From Dimorphilus gyrociliatus (taxonomy: Eukaryota; Annelida; Polychaeta; Dinophilidae): a stretch of DNA of 64,000 nt. Shown piece by piece: positions 10,525-22,990 of this stretch (position 1 is the first letter of the stretch; every line of letters begins with the position of its first letter). Location of the stretch: contig CAJFCJ010000013.1 in the NCBI GenBank assembly GCA_904063045.1, positions 1,470,156 through 1,534,155 of the forward strand, in the 5' to 3' direction. Both the position numbers and the translations under genes were made by a program. The notes beneath the pieces are model-generated. The model saw only the letters and a list, made by a program, of their open reading frames with translations, was not told the origin of the DNA and did not search any database.

Positions 10525-10620
10525 TATTACTTGTTATTGCAGAAATACAAATGAGAGAGAAACGTCGTGAACAGTTTAGAAACAACTCACAAACCGGAAG
10601 TGTCAAAGGCGGGAAAGGTA
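10525..10620. promoter_or_regulatory. Compact bidirectional start region
   Basis: The ATG of the micro-exon gene (minus, 10522-10524) and the ATG of the next gene (plus, 10551-10553) are 26 bp apart. An ETS core CCGGAAGT (10594-10601) and an E2F-like GGCGGGAAA (10608-10616) lie inside the first coding exon of the plus gene. TTATTGCAG just before the plus ATG resembles a splice acceptor, so an upstream non-coding exon or a trans-spliced leader is possible. Confidence 0.5.
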
Positions 10621-11434
10621 GGTAGAACATTGAAATAGAACAAATTATAAGATAATGGTTTGTATTAAATTTTTGTAGAAACATGTCGAAGCAATTTTCA
10701 AGAAAATGCTAATTAAGATTCATACCTTTTGTCCAAAAAGGTATAATAATCTAAATCAACAATAAACAAGGGTAATTATTTTATCGCCCAAAGAAAGAAC
10801 AAAAGTTAATATTTCGTCATTAATAAATCCCAGTTTATATTGCCTATATAAATTCAAAAGTAAAAAGTTTAAAATAAATAAAAATCAGTTCCTTTGTGAA
10901 GATGCTTTCTCAATTAAAATTGTATAAGAAGTTTCAGATTTTATAAGATTAAATGCTACTTTACAGTTTAAAAGTAATTAATTGAATTAACTTATATTAA
11001 GACGCCAATGAATTTAGTGAATCGTTGTTGCTCTTAATTTATTGCAAATTTTTATTATACTGTAATGTGAGATAACCCAAGGAAAAGGTGGAATATTCCA
11101 TAATTTGGGCAAGAAAATCTAAATCTACTTAAAGGAACTTTGATTAAAAATGTATAAAGCATTAAATCTGAAATCAAATTAAAAAAATATCAGCAGATGT
11201 AAACATCGGCATATTTTTTGACCAGCTTCATTTATCACTGTTTTACTTTTTTCAGACTTTTACTTTTCAGCTGAACTTAATGGAACAGAAAGATTCGGGG
11301 TAGATGAGAATTTGAAATTAGTTAATGGTCAAGAAGCCATTCTATTTGATCACATAGATAAGTTCGGAAAATTGCTAAATCGATTGAAAATGGGAAAGAT
11401 TATCGATTTAAGAATTGTAGAGTCAAGTACTTAA
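10551..11434 (+). CDS. Unrecognised 81-aa protein
   Basis: Two exons (10551-10617 and 11256-11434) join in phase. The intron of 638 nt is much longer than those of nearby genes. The product begins with a basic stretch (MREKRREQFRNN) followed by a compact, folded-looking part with alternating hydrophobic residues (GKDFYFSAELNGTERFGV, AILFDHIDKFGKLLNRL, GKIIDLRIVES). I do not recognise the family. No signal peptide or membrane helix is visible. The first exon is supported by its position opposite the micro-exon gene start and by a clean GTAGGT donor; the second has a good pyrimidine tract and acceptor. Further exons in the long intron cannot be excluded. Confidence 0.55.
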
Positions 11435-12840
11435 AAGGAAGAAAATATTATAGTAATAAATTAATAATTCATCAAATGATTATAATGGTTAAACACATAT
11501 TTCAATCGGATCAGCCAGTATTCTCAAAAACATGATGTTTATCAGTTATAATAATATATTCAAAGGATAAGTGAGAATTTGATTGTTTATGTTTATAGTG
11601 TACATTTATAATTTATAATATACACTGTGAATATATAAGCTATTGTTAAATCTAGAACTCAGGGAATGAAAATGACTTATTTTTGCAAATGAACCGTAAA
11701 ACTAGTTACATGGATTGTTAAAAGATTGTGTTTGAATTTGTATAAGATCACTATATTTACTACAAAGATAAAATAAGATCGTTAAGTCGATATTTATTGA
11801 TAAAAAATATCCCTCCAAACAGATTTTATGCAATGTAAGTGTTAAATAGGATTATTTAGCATGACTATTGTTACTAAAGAATGGTTAAAGGAATTAAATA
11901 TCTTAAGCATTAAATCATGTTTTATAATGCATTATTCTAAGTTGATCAAAATGTTTTAAAGATAATTCTCGTTCGTATTTTGTCTTAAGATTATTGAAAT
12001 TGTAAATTTTTAGCAGTTAAGAATTCTCTCGAAGAATTTGTTGTAAATAAAATACGATTTGCATGATAAATATAATTTACAGGTTTTTCAATATTCTATA
12101 GACTTGCAAAATTATCAATAATAAAGAAACTCTTTCAATAAATTCATTATTTATTGTTGACATCGACAAACTTGATAGTTGAAAGACTTTTTCTTCACTT
12201 TTTAATATCGTTCCATTAGTAGTTTGTAAGAAATGCCCTTATATCGTAAAACACAATATTTTTGAGACCAATAAAGAATACATCATCTCTTGTATATTTC
12301 ATCTTTAACATCTATCTCTTCAAGAGTTCAATAAATATGATTGTAATCTCTAATGAGGTAGTTAGTTCAGATAATCTTGAAATAGTATTGAATACAAAAG
12401 CAAAAATTACATGAAATATTTGTTTGACATGCATTTGAATGAGAGATAGTACTTCAAGGTCAAATACTTTTCTATATTATCATTATTCGTTGGTAAAGTG
12501 ATACCAGTTCATCTATACTGTTCTTTAGATGAATGACATTTGAGGACGACGTTTTATCTTTGAATGTATTTTTTGATATCAAACATGTAGATTAAAGTTA
12601 ACTTGTAGCATTTTTTCAACTTTAAAAAAAATACATATTAGATAAAAAAAAACTTAGTGTAATGATAGATCTTCTTAGGCAGGAATTGTTTATCGAAACA
12701 ATATGCTACCAACCATGTCGTCATTTCGACAAGGAGTGTTTTACAAGCGCAATAAACTTTATCTGACATAAGATTGGTCTTTGTTAATGCTAATAATGAT
12801 ATTATAATATTTCTTTATTTGTTCTCTAAAAATTTTTGGT
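11435..12840. other. Intergenic, no gene seen
   Basis: This AT-rich stretch has stops in all frames and no convincing exon. Several AATAAA signals (for example about 12046, 12245 and 12329) may end the upstream gene. GAGGTAG at about 12355 resembles a let-7 seed but has no matching arm. Confidence 0.5.
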
Positions 12841-13097
12841 TCAAATCTAGTTTTTGGTTATAACTAACTATACATTACTGTAATTGTGTCAGTTTTTGGT
12901 TATATATGACGTCACTTCCTTCACTTACTTAACACGTGACCAATATCTCTCAGCTGATAATATTCAATTTATATTTAAGAAACCAAAGAAATGACTTGTA
13001 GTTATTGACTATGAGTATAGTCAACTTTGAATTGTCATTTAAGACCAGATGATTTAGAAAATCCGAAGCGAATAGCCAACAGAAGAGAAGATAAAAA
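12841..13097 (+). promoter_or_regulatory. Candidate BCKDK promoter (CRE, E-box, CCAAT)
   Basis: A full CRE palindrome TGACGTCA lies at 12907-12914, an E-box CACGTG at 12933-12938 and CCAAT at about 12940-12944. These are within 200 bp of the BCKDK start. Two copies of AGTTTTTGGTTATA lie just upstream (about 12851 and 12891). Confidence 0.45.
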
Positions 13098-14825
13098 ATG
13101 CTGTCAAAGGCATGGAAAAATCGGCCATTTATCGCCCGCCTACCTTTATTTCAAATTTTACGTCACCAGAGTGACGACCTACGATATAAACCAAGTATAG
13201 ATACACAGGAACGAGCTAAGAGTGTTACTTCGTTTTACAATCAGAGCAAGATAGATGCAATAGCATCCAAGGTTACCTTATATTATTTCAAAAATTGTTT
13301 ACGTGGTATTTAAGATTTTCTTGTTTTAGGACTCTGTTCGCCTTGTTCCTAGCGCAATGCTGTACACTTATAAAGTGTCAGATAACAGTGATATTTTGGT
13401 AAGTAATAATATAACTATTGAAATTAATGAACGAAAATTTTACTATTTTCACAACAGCGCAGTGTACAATATTTGCATAAAGAACTTCCAGTTAGAATAG
13501 CTCATCGAATTGCTGGATTTAGAAATCTACCATTTATTGTAGGATGCAATCCTAGCATTCTTAGTGTCGTAAGTAAATAATAAATAATAAAGAACAATAG
13601 AATAAAAAATAATTTCTTTTCAAAACAGCATGAATTGTATATTAGAGCTTTTCATCTTTTATCAGAATTTCCTCCGGTAATGAATAGATAAAGAGATATT
13701 AGCAAGATTTTGATTAAGCTGTTCAATTTCAGATAAAAGACGAAGCGGACGAAGCAGCCTATAGTAAACTTGTAAAGCAACTTTTGGACGATCATCGAGA
13801 TGTTGTAACTTCTCTGGCAGAGGGTTTTAAACAATGCTCTAGATTCTTACAGGATGAAGGAATGGTTAAAACCTTTCTGGATAAAACTTTGACGTCACGA
13901 TTGGGGATACGAATGCTGGCTGAGCATCATATTGGCCTATCGGAAAAGAAACCGAACTATATTGGGATTATTTGTGTTAACTTTACTCCAAAAACATTTA
14001 TTGAAAGAAAGGTGGAGGTTGCTAAAAGAATGTGTGAAGATAAATACGGCCATTCACCTGAAGTAAAAATTAATGGGCATCTTTCATGCTCATTTCCATA
14101 TATTCCTCAACCACTGGATTATGTCTTACATGAAATGCTGAAAAATGCAATGAGAGCGACAGTTGAGTCTCATTTGGATACTTTGGACAGAATGCCTCCT
14201 ATTACTGTTACTATAGCTAACAATGATATTGATTTTATTATTAGGTTAGTTAATTTTAAGATTCCCTGGTTATTTTTGGCATAGGTATATGACATTTTTA
14301 ACATGTAACGTGCTAATTTGCAGAATTTCCGATCGCGGAGGCGGAATTCGTCACGATCATTTGGAAAAGATTTGGGATTATGGTTTTACTACATCCGGAC
14401 AAACCGAGGATGATAGGGTGTCTCGAGGACTCTTTGGACAATTTATTGAATCGAGAGCCGCAGGAGCTATGCATGGATTCGGGTTTGGTTTACCAGCCTG
14501 TAAAGCTTATGTTGAATATCTAGCCGGAAGCCTGCAACTTCAAACTCTGCAGGTAATTAGATAGAATTATATATCTCTGAATCAAAATGGATTAACATCC
14601 GTCATATTAAGAACTTTGATTAATTATACTGTTACACTGAATATCTGATTTATTTATTGATTAGCTTCTACTTGCATATATGGCGTCGATATAATTTTAG
14701 GAATAATTTATGGAAGTATATAGATTTTTTATAATATAAGCATATTTCTTTTTCAGGGAATTGGAACTGATGTCTACCTTAGATTGCGCCACATCGACGG
14801 AAAACATGGAAGTTTTCGTATTTGA
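13098..14825 (+). CDS. BCKDK: Branched-chain alpha-ketoacid dehydrogenase kinase, mitochondrial
   Basis: Seven exons (13098-13271, 13330-13398, 13458-13568, 13629-13676, 13733-14244, 14324-14552, 14757-14825) encode 403 residues, against 412 in human. The enzyme phosphorylates the E1-alpha subunit of the branched-chain ketoacid dehydrogenase complex in the mitochondrial matrix and so slows Leu, Ile and Val breakdown. The N-terminus ([15 protein letters not shown]) is basic and amphipathic, as expected of a targeting peptide. The H-box region AEHHIGLS is near residue 197, the N-box [14 protein letters not shown] near 267, the G1 loop SDRGGGI near 307 and the G2 loop GFGFGLP near 355, all intact. 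The end ([15 protein letters not shown]) matches BCKDK rather than the pyruvate dehydrogenase kinases. An AATAAA lies near 15013. Confidence 0.96.
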
Positions 14826-15878
14826 ATTGTTATCGCCCTTTCATTTTGTTATCATATTCAACATTAAATGTCATTCAACTATCCTAAGTTTGTTTTTGTG
14901 TTCAGGATAGATCATCAATAGCATAAACATTGTATGAAACGTTTCTGTCTTGGTGCTTCGCAACATACATTACTTAAATAGTTTTTGTCTGATATGAGTT
15001 AAGCCTATATCAAAATAAACTGGTAAAATACATTGAATATTTCTCGCTAGCGTGATGGTGAATATACTCTTTTTATTTATTTTTTCTCCTTATTGTACTA
15101 ATTAAATCATATTTACAGTCAGCATTATTCAATTTTCAAAGCTTAATTATTGTAATACTTCTCCTAATATGTACTTGTACGTATATAAGGGCGATTTCTA
15201 GTCGTTTACTTGATAAGAATAAAACAGGGTAACGTATACATAATTTCAAGACGCTTAATCTTGTTTACTTTGGTATTTTTTTTATTTTAACAACCGAAAC
15301 AGATTCTTAGGGATTTTCTGGAAATTTGCAAGAATCGGAGAACGACTGTCACCATACGTTTCTACATGTTGTATTGCGATGGCATTTTCAATTTTATTCT
15401 TAACATAAACATTAATATAAATATTCAAATTGGCATATTTCAGGAGTGTCACAAAAAACAAGTGACGTCTTGGTTGTAGCATGAAAAATATAGACAAAAC
15501 TGTTACTTTTTAAATCGTTACTTCACACAGTATAGTCTTCAATTAAGTGAAGATGCTAGGAAACATTTTCATGTATAAAAAAAGGAACAAACATGAAAAG
15601 CACCATTACCGTTCCCGTATTATCATTATTACAGTCTTTCTTTTATAGCAAAAATTAGCGGGTACAAAAAATTTAGGTAAAAAATTTTAAACGATACTAC
15701 TTTTGAAGAGAAGAATATACTGTATAAGTTAATATTGGCTTTTGTGGCAAAGAATTAGTTAATCCTATGTATACATTTATGCAAATATTTTCATAATTGT
15801 ATACACTTTATATGTCTGTGCCATTATTGACTATTTGAACAACTTTAATTAAAAAAATTGGAAGCAAAGCACCACTTT
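14826..15878. other. Convergent 3' intergenic region
   Basis: BCKDK (+) and the coiled-coil gene (-) converge here. An AATAAA occurs near 15013. The minus-strand open frame at 15282-15497 has no family features and I treat it as chance. Confidence 0.5.
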
Positions 15879-16890
15879 TCATCGTTTCGAAGTAAACTTA
15901 TGCTGATCAATACGTTCTAAGGCAACATGCATTGTGGTAACTAACTGTTGAGCCTTGCGAACTTCTTTTTCAGTTTGTGAACAGCGAGGACAATTACTTC
16001 CAAGTTCATTTAATCTTTTCACTAAGGAATTATATTTGCACCTTAATTCTTCTTGTTCATCGTGAGATCTCTGCAATTCTTTATGTAATTCATCCAATTG
16101 TTGTTGTCGTTCCCAGGAATTTCCTTTTAACGTATCGGCCATATTTTTCTTCATTTGTTCTACTTTGGCTTCTTTCTCCTTCAATAGACTCGTTAATCTT
16201 TCTAACTCCTCCTTCTTCTTGATCTCCGCTGATTCGAGCTGTTGGATTATATGCCTTTTATTATCGAAAATTATTGATCGATCAAATATTGGCGCTTTTT
16301 ATACTTACTGCAGATCGAAATCTTCCTATTTCTATATCATGTTCTTCTTTTGATCTTTCCATTTCTAACGTTTGCTCGGTGTAGGAGGATTTGGTGATGT
16401 TATGGCCATTCTTCTCTTCCTCTAAAAGTTTTTTATACATTAACAATTCATTCTCGAGATTTTTTATTGTATCATTAAGTTTTTCGGATTTCTTAGAGGC
16501 TTTATCAAGTTTCTCTTGTTTTTCTTCAACTAATGATCTAGATTTTTCCAATTCACTTTTTCTCTCGGAGCTTTGCTTCTTTAATAGTTCTACCTGCTTT
16601 TTTAAGTGTTCAATTTGAGAATTATTTCGGCTTGGTGATAAAGATTTCCGTCTAGACGTATTTAACAACGGTTGGTCAGTAAATCTTGCTTTGTTTGTTG
16701 ATCTTGGAGGGGGAACATTCAGCGCATTGCCCTGAACATTGATATCGTCGTCAGAATCTTCTTCGAGGGAAGGTGTAGAGTTTAACGGAGGTAGTTTTGT
16801 CGGTGAGCTTCTTATTTGAATATCCCCCAAAGATCTAGGCTTACGTCTCCTAACAGGTTTTAATAATGCTGTGTTATCTGCTTTTGACAT
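15879..16890 (-). CDS. Coiled-coil protein, 313 aa, family not recognised
   Basis: Two exons (16309-16890 and 15879-16238) join in phase to give 313 residues. The first 90 or so residues are disordered and rich in basic residues, Ser and Pro (RRRKPRSLGDIQIRSSPTKL, SRRKSLSPSRNN). From about residue 95 to the end the sequence is almost continuous coiled coil (IEHLKKQVELLKKQSSERKS, then LKEKEAKVEQMKKN and ELHKELQRSHDEQEELR). A CxxC pair (NCPRCSQTEKE) interrupts it near residue 268 and could bind metal. The architecture resembles centrosomal, ciliary or cytoskeletal scaffolds, but no specific family can be named. The ATG at 16890 is used because the longer frame upstream begins at a non-ATG codon and contains a CTCCTTAG acceptor-like sequence. 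Confidence 0.78.
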
Positions 16891-17427
16891 TCTTTGTTGA
16901 TGATAGCTAAGGAGCAATAAAAACCTCGATTCGATCTTGACATTGATTTTAGCGCCACAATCAGATAGATGGCGTTATTGATTAATAGGCCTTGGTAATC
17001 CTATTTGTTAATTATACATATACGCTTATTAAATAAAGATATGATCGTAACCAACTGAGTTTATTCATACATATTTACATAAATATAATTAAAATAAAAT
17101 TATACTTTTAAGTACGATGAGAAAAAAAATTATATTCCCACAGCTTGAAATATTCAAAAAGAAACGGTTGCTAGACTAAACAAGTTGGTTCAACCAATTA
17201 AAAATGATCAACAAATCCTAAAAACTAGAAGAAATATTGTATTTCAACATTTCAAAATATTTAATAATTAACGATTAAAAAATCTTAATAGCTATTAAGT
17301 CTATTATTCTCGTAATAAATCTATATCTTATATTTATCTGAGGTTCTAATTGTGAAAACAAATAGGATATTATGTTACAGTTGTCGGTAATTTAATTAAC
17401 TTTTATGAATAATTATAGAAATAAAGG

Positions 17428-17478
<51 letters not shown>

Positions 17479-17666
17479 TAGGTAAATCTAGTATTGAATA
17501 TCTGATCTTTCTGTGTCAAGCACTTAAGTTTTACAATCTACAAATTTTATGATTCGTATTGTATATGTATTGTATACATTTTTAAGTATTTTTTTTACTA
17601 ATATAACATCATAAAGTTGAAATACCATGATCAAAAAATAAAATGGACGGTTTTTAAGAGGATATT
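16891..17666. other. Intergenic with GA repeat
   Basis: I see no gene. A GAAA/GA microsatellite runs from about 17424 to 17476. A TAGATGGCG motif lies at 16976-16984, close upstream of the coiled-coil gene. Confidence 0.5.
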
Positions 17667-20600
17667 TTAAAAGTAAGAAGGTTGTTGGGCGGCTAATTCT
17701 TGTTGTCTTCTTCTAACGAGACCTCTTCTTATAATTTCCATCATAGCGTGGCAAGCGCGATCCCTGTGGTCTGGTGTCATCGTTTCCAATTCACCAGGGG
17801 CCAGTTTCCTACCAAAGACTTGTATCTATTTAAAGAAATAGGATATCTTTTAAACTTATTAAACGAAAACTAAAAAAAAATGCTTGTTTAGTTAAAATAA
17901 AGTGATTTTAATAATTATAAAATCAATTTTGTGAGGAGATTAATTAGTTAATTCAATAAAAAAATCATATAAGAAAATGTGATAATTAGGTTATTAAATA
18001 AAAAAAAAACGTTATTCAATCTGTTCATTCTCATAAAAAAATTATAAATTAATTAAATTATATATATATATATATGGTGTAGGAGATTATACTGTTAGCA
18101 TTAAATATTAAACTGATACAACGAGTATGTTTACTTTTAGAGGGAAAAAAAAGAAAATAAATATAATCCTTTTCATCATTGTTCCTCTCTTGGCTCTGAA
18201 GGCTCTGAAGGCTATAGATTTAAAATTGTTTGAAAGAAAAAATATTATAATCATGTCAATATAGAATAAAAGTATTTACTTGTGCAATAAATAAGTTTTG
18301 TATATACAGTATTACACCAATAATACATTGAATCGTTTCAATAGTTTCAAAATATATTTACCTCAGCAGCCTGTGAATCTCTTTTATGTTGTTTAATGAT
18401 GGATACCGTATCCTCGTTCAACTTCTTCAATTCTTGACCAGTACTATGATTGACTAATTTTCAAAAGGATATAACGAATTAATTTTTGATAAAATACAGA
18501 TGGAAAGGGAATATCAACCTCTTGTAAATGATAGTACAACTTTGCAAAGTAAGTCTCTCATAACTTGTTGAGCTTGTTGTCTAGTTGGCTTATCAGGGGT
18601 TGGTGTATGAGTTGGTAAGTCTGCCTGAACACTCATACTCCTAGCTGCAGGAGGTGCGGGTGGAACCAGATAATTGCTGTATAGAGTAAAGTTTGCTGCA
18701 ATAAAATGTATTCATTAACTTTACGACTGTCAACTAACTTTACATCCTCTGGTGAGAGCTGTAAAAGAGAAAAAAAAGAGAATTAGGCAATAAAACTGGG
18801 TTAAAACTATATTTAGAAACATGGGTTAAAATTTTTTTTGATTTAAATAGGCCTAATAAGTGGTAAATGTTTACTTTACGTTGAAAAAAATTCTTATAAA
18901 AGCTGCTTGAGGCTTTAGAATAATACTTGGTTTATATATATAATAGAATAAAAACGAAATTTATAGGATTCACTCCATCTCTTATTTAGGAAATGAACTT
19001 GTTATGCTTCCTTGTAGTTTTAACTAAAATTTCTCGTTACCTTTTTCCTTGCAGCTTTAGAATTATCCAATTCATTTCTTAGCTTGTTTAATTCATCCTC
19101 TATATATCGTCTTCTTTTCTTTTCCTCTTCTAATTCATCTTCTAATTTTATTCTTGCTTCTTCTTCCCTCCGCCTATCCCTAGCTAATTCCCTATTAAAT
19201 CTTTCTTCTTCTTTTAATTTTTCCTCCTCAAGAATTCTACGTTTTCTTTCCTCTATTAATTCTTTTTCCTTAGCCTCTTTCTCGCGTTCCAGTTGGCGTG
19301 CATTTCTATTTGTTCGACGTTGAACTGGTCCAATTCTTGGTGGTACCGGATCATCGTGCCAGTGTTTCCAAGCAGGATATGGTGTATAAGTTGGATCTAG
19401 AACTGGCATTGCTGCTCTATCTTCTTGATTTAATATCTTTCTTAAATCTTCTATAAAGTATCTATTTATCTAAAAGTAATGTACAGCATATATATTAGAA
19501 TATATTTAAAAGAAAAATCGCAAAATACATTCCCAAAGTTGAAAAAGTCACAAATTAGCATAAATTTAAATAATCTTTACTAAATAAAACGTTTAATTAC
19601 CTCGTATTGAAATTGACTTGCAGTTAGCTTTTGTCCTTCTTCCTTTAATGACTTGTGCCATTCTTCTACCTGTTAATGGTAAAAAATAATCTAGATTAAA
19701 AAGATTGACATCTTAAGATTTCATGGAATAAACCGTTGATTTATTTTTTAATTGTTTTCTTAAGATGTGAAAGAAGACGGCTATGAGAGCGGGTACAATT
19801 TCTGACATCCATTCGGCAACATCCCTGCCAATTATAACTTGATCCCAACAAAATAGAAGGGTATCCATTCTTAGATAACCTTTTAAAAACACAAATGTTT
19901 TTGATGTTTTATTTAAAAGGTTTGACTTTAATTAGAAAAACTAACCAACAAATAAAGTACGTAATAAAGGATGAATCAATTCCATTAAAGCTTTTTTAAA
20001 CGCCTCTTCCTGTCCCTTGTCAGATTCTAAAATTTTCTCTGTAAAATTATGTTAAAGGTCAAACAACGGAACATGATATCGTTATTTAAAAGAAACTATT
20101 ACCTTTATTTTCATAACTTGTCATTACAATCGGTTCGACTAATTCGTTAGCTTCTTTTTTCAGATGTTTTCCTACCTTGACCGCTACCGCTGCCAGACCT
20201 TCTTGACTCTTCAAGCGTTTAAAATTCTATTGAATCGGCTTCGTCTATTCATTTATTACATAATCTTACCTGTTTCTGAGCTGCATGCATCATAAAATTT
20301 GGCCTCGATTCCATAAAAGTTAAATATTCTTCGACCAGTAAAGCGGCAACTGATGATGTTGCCGGTTCTCTTTTAGAAATATTTGGCAATGAAACTTGAA
20401 CGAAAGGTATGACAAGCATGAAATCAGCTGATGGTAGTTTTTTTTCAGTTTTCATCCTCGCATGATGATAGGAAAGAACAGCTTTCATAGCATAGAAGGC
20501 TCCTATTTAAAATATGTTTAATTGTAATACTTTTTCTAAAAATAGTTTTAAAATGCCACTAATTATACTACATTTGTGCCGTTTTAAAATGTCAGCAACA

Positions 20601-22269
20601 ACAAATTCAAGAGACAATTTGTGATACGAAGAAAACCAAGTGAGAAAGAAACAAAAAGAGTTTCAATAATCAAGTACCTCTTCTTTTAACTTATCCTGTG
20701 TAATATAGATACTGTGTATATATACAATATATACATATTGTATATAAATTAATCAAATAGTTTCCTCTACTTAGATATACGTTCACACACACATATATAC
20801 AATATGTATATAAGAAAATCATGACTTTTTAAATAGAATATTAGCAATATTAGAATAAAAGAGAAAGTTTATGAATTCATTAAAATCTCTCTCTCTTCAC
20901 TTACCTACATAGCCTTTTAATTCGTTAAAACTCGATTCGTGTATTAATAGTTGTTCGCACGTTCTTGATATCTCTAAATCTTGAGGAGAAATTGCGTAAC
21001 GTGGATTTGTTGATAGAATGTCAGTATACTCCTTACGAACTGTTTATTATTAATGGAATTTAGCAAAATAATGTATATTTTTTTAGTATAAAAAAGGAAA
21101 CTATTATGTATGTTCTTGCCGTAAAAAAACGTATTAAAAAGTTCCTTTACTCTTTTATTTCTATTGTTGAATAGGGGTGGAAAAAAATGGGAAAGGAACT
21201 CTCGCTGATTTTTAACATTTTTCTCATCTACCCCCCCTCTCTATTCCTTTCTCTAACCTAACCTCTTACTATTCTTCATCACCCTATTTGAAATAGTTTA
21301 TATTCATACGTGGTGTTTTTATGAAAAAATATTCAATTCAATCCTTTTGAATAGAATACCCGGATCGTTGCCTTTCCTTCTAGATTCATTGTTGTAGGAT
21401 AAAAGAACACACCCATTTAATAAATATAGAAAAAGGTAACAGCATACTCTTAGTATTCTCTAAGAAAAGCCTCCAGGCAACGAGTCGTAAATTGGACGGT
21501 AACTGATGGTTTAAATAAACATGCAACTTGTACTTCATATCCGGCCACTTTCTAAGGAGACTAATAGCGCCGTCTTGCGCCTGTGTTAAAATCAAATCAG
21601 ATTTAGTATCCAACGGAAAGTCCTCGAGCAACTGTCTGGAAACTTCTCGATTTAAACAAGCATCTATACAACCGGCGACGCTGTTATACATCTTCTTGAA
21701 CGAATCACCTGCGGTAAGATATCTAATGTACAGATAGATTTATAATATTTATTATAAATAATAAGAAGGTTATAAAGGTATAGGAGTAGTGCATTTTTTT
21801 TAAAGCGCGGGAGGGGGGAAGAGGGAGGGAAGCGGAAACTTTTATTTAAACTAAGAAAAATTATCGTACTATTTTCGAGAGCTTTGCATGCTCTGTCCAT
21901 AAAGAGAGATCGTTCGGTTTGTGTTAAGTCTGTAAAATTGTCCACCCGACTCTCCTTAACTTGCTGTTCGATTGCATCGTATAGCTCTTTCGTAAAGTTT
22001 AGCCATTCCTGAAAACGTTCGTCGATTACGTAACTAGTGAAAGTTAGAAAGTCAAAAAAGGGAAAGTCGGCTGTACGCAAGAGCTTGATTGATAGCCCAA
22101 GGCACTTTTAATTGTTATACACTTTCCCCAAGGCTTCTCATTTTCTATCGACGCAACTAGTAATCAACTCAGATGTTGTTATTAATGAGCTTACTGGTGT
22201 TTGGACAATAGTTTCTTTTCCATCTATAAGCCATTTCGGAAAGTTCAGCGGTCCCCCGCTCGTCGCCAT
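17667..22269 (-). CDS. TBC-like domain plus charged coiled coil, 721 aa
   Basis: Fourteen exons join in phase (22195-22269, 21870-22008, 21448-21708, 20905-21039, 20270-20502, 20103-20226, 19946-20038, 19734-19879, 19601-19669, 19041-19469, 18725-18758, 18519-18695, 18362-18453, 17667-17825). Residues from about 130 to 400 look like a Rab-GAP TBC fold: LPSNLRLVAWRLFLENTK resembles the first TBC motif, and YLRMDTLLFCWDQVIIG the WD helix near its end. The catalytic IxxDxxR and YxQ fingers are not evident, so GAP activity is doubtful. Residues about 475-568 form an Arg/Glu-rich single helix or coiled coil (LEREKEAKEKELIEERKRR). A Pro-rich segment (LVPPAPPAARSMS) and a short Gln-rich end follow. 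There is no signal peptide. I cannot assign an orthologue. Intron 5 is only 43 nt. Confidence 0.72.
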
Positions 22270-22560
22270 GATTGTTTACGTTACTATACGACTCAGATAT
22301 TACTTTGGAGACAACACTAAATAGGAATTGGTATTGATATCAACAGACGCCATTTTCATTTTTAAAATAAGTCAGGGGTAGGTCTGCATTCTGGAATTTC
22401 TATTTAGATTCAAGGCAACCAATCAGCAGCCAGGAGAAATAAAATGGCGTCCAAGACTACCAAATGTCGTTAAGAAGCCAGTATTTACCCTCTCTCATAC
22501 CCACGCCAGCGGCGAGTGAAGGTGGAGGTAATGTTTAAATATATATAGATTAATTTAGTA
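22270..22560 (-). promoter_or_regulatory. Candidate promoter of the TBC-like gene
   Basis: A CCAAT context (AACCAATCAG, 22417-22426) and an ATGGCGTCC element near 22444 lie upstream of the ATG at 22269. The motifs are visible; promoter function is inferred. Confidence 0.3.
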
Positions 22561-22990
22561 CTATTTTAAAAACTTAATCGATTGCCCTTATAACTTTAAT
22601 TAATTCGCAATTCTTGACAAGGTATGAGAGCAAAAGTGACCTAACAAATTTTGAAAGTTGATTCGCTCTCGTATGATATTCACATGTTTAATCTTTATTC
22701 TAGCTATACCTATGAGGCTGTCAATGTTATCATTTGTAGTGCTTGAGCTATTTATCTTTATACGACGGAAGTTAAGATAAAAATATTTAAAGTTTTATTA
22801 TATACTTGTTTGTACTTTTTTCAGGTACGAATTTTTAAAAATTACCGATAAGCTTTATCGGTTTGTATACTTCTTTTCGTACGAATAACAGATTATGACT
22901 AGATGTATACTGACCACAAATGCTTATACCTTTTTCAAATTGAATAAACTAGCATGAGATATTGATAGAGAGCTACACTGATTTTCTCCG

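Noticed and set aside
12353-12375. let-7-like seed (TGAGGTAG)
   Set aside because: The downstream 100 nt contain no arm that pairs with it, so no precursor hairpin is possible. A second TGAGGTAG near 34326 fails in the same way.
15282-15497. 71-codon minus-strand open frame downstream of BCKDK
   Set aside because: No features, no splice context; it lies in the convergent 3' region.
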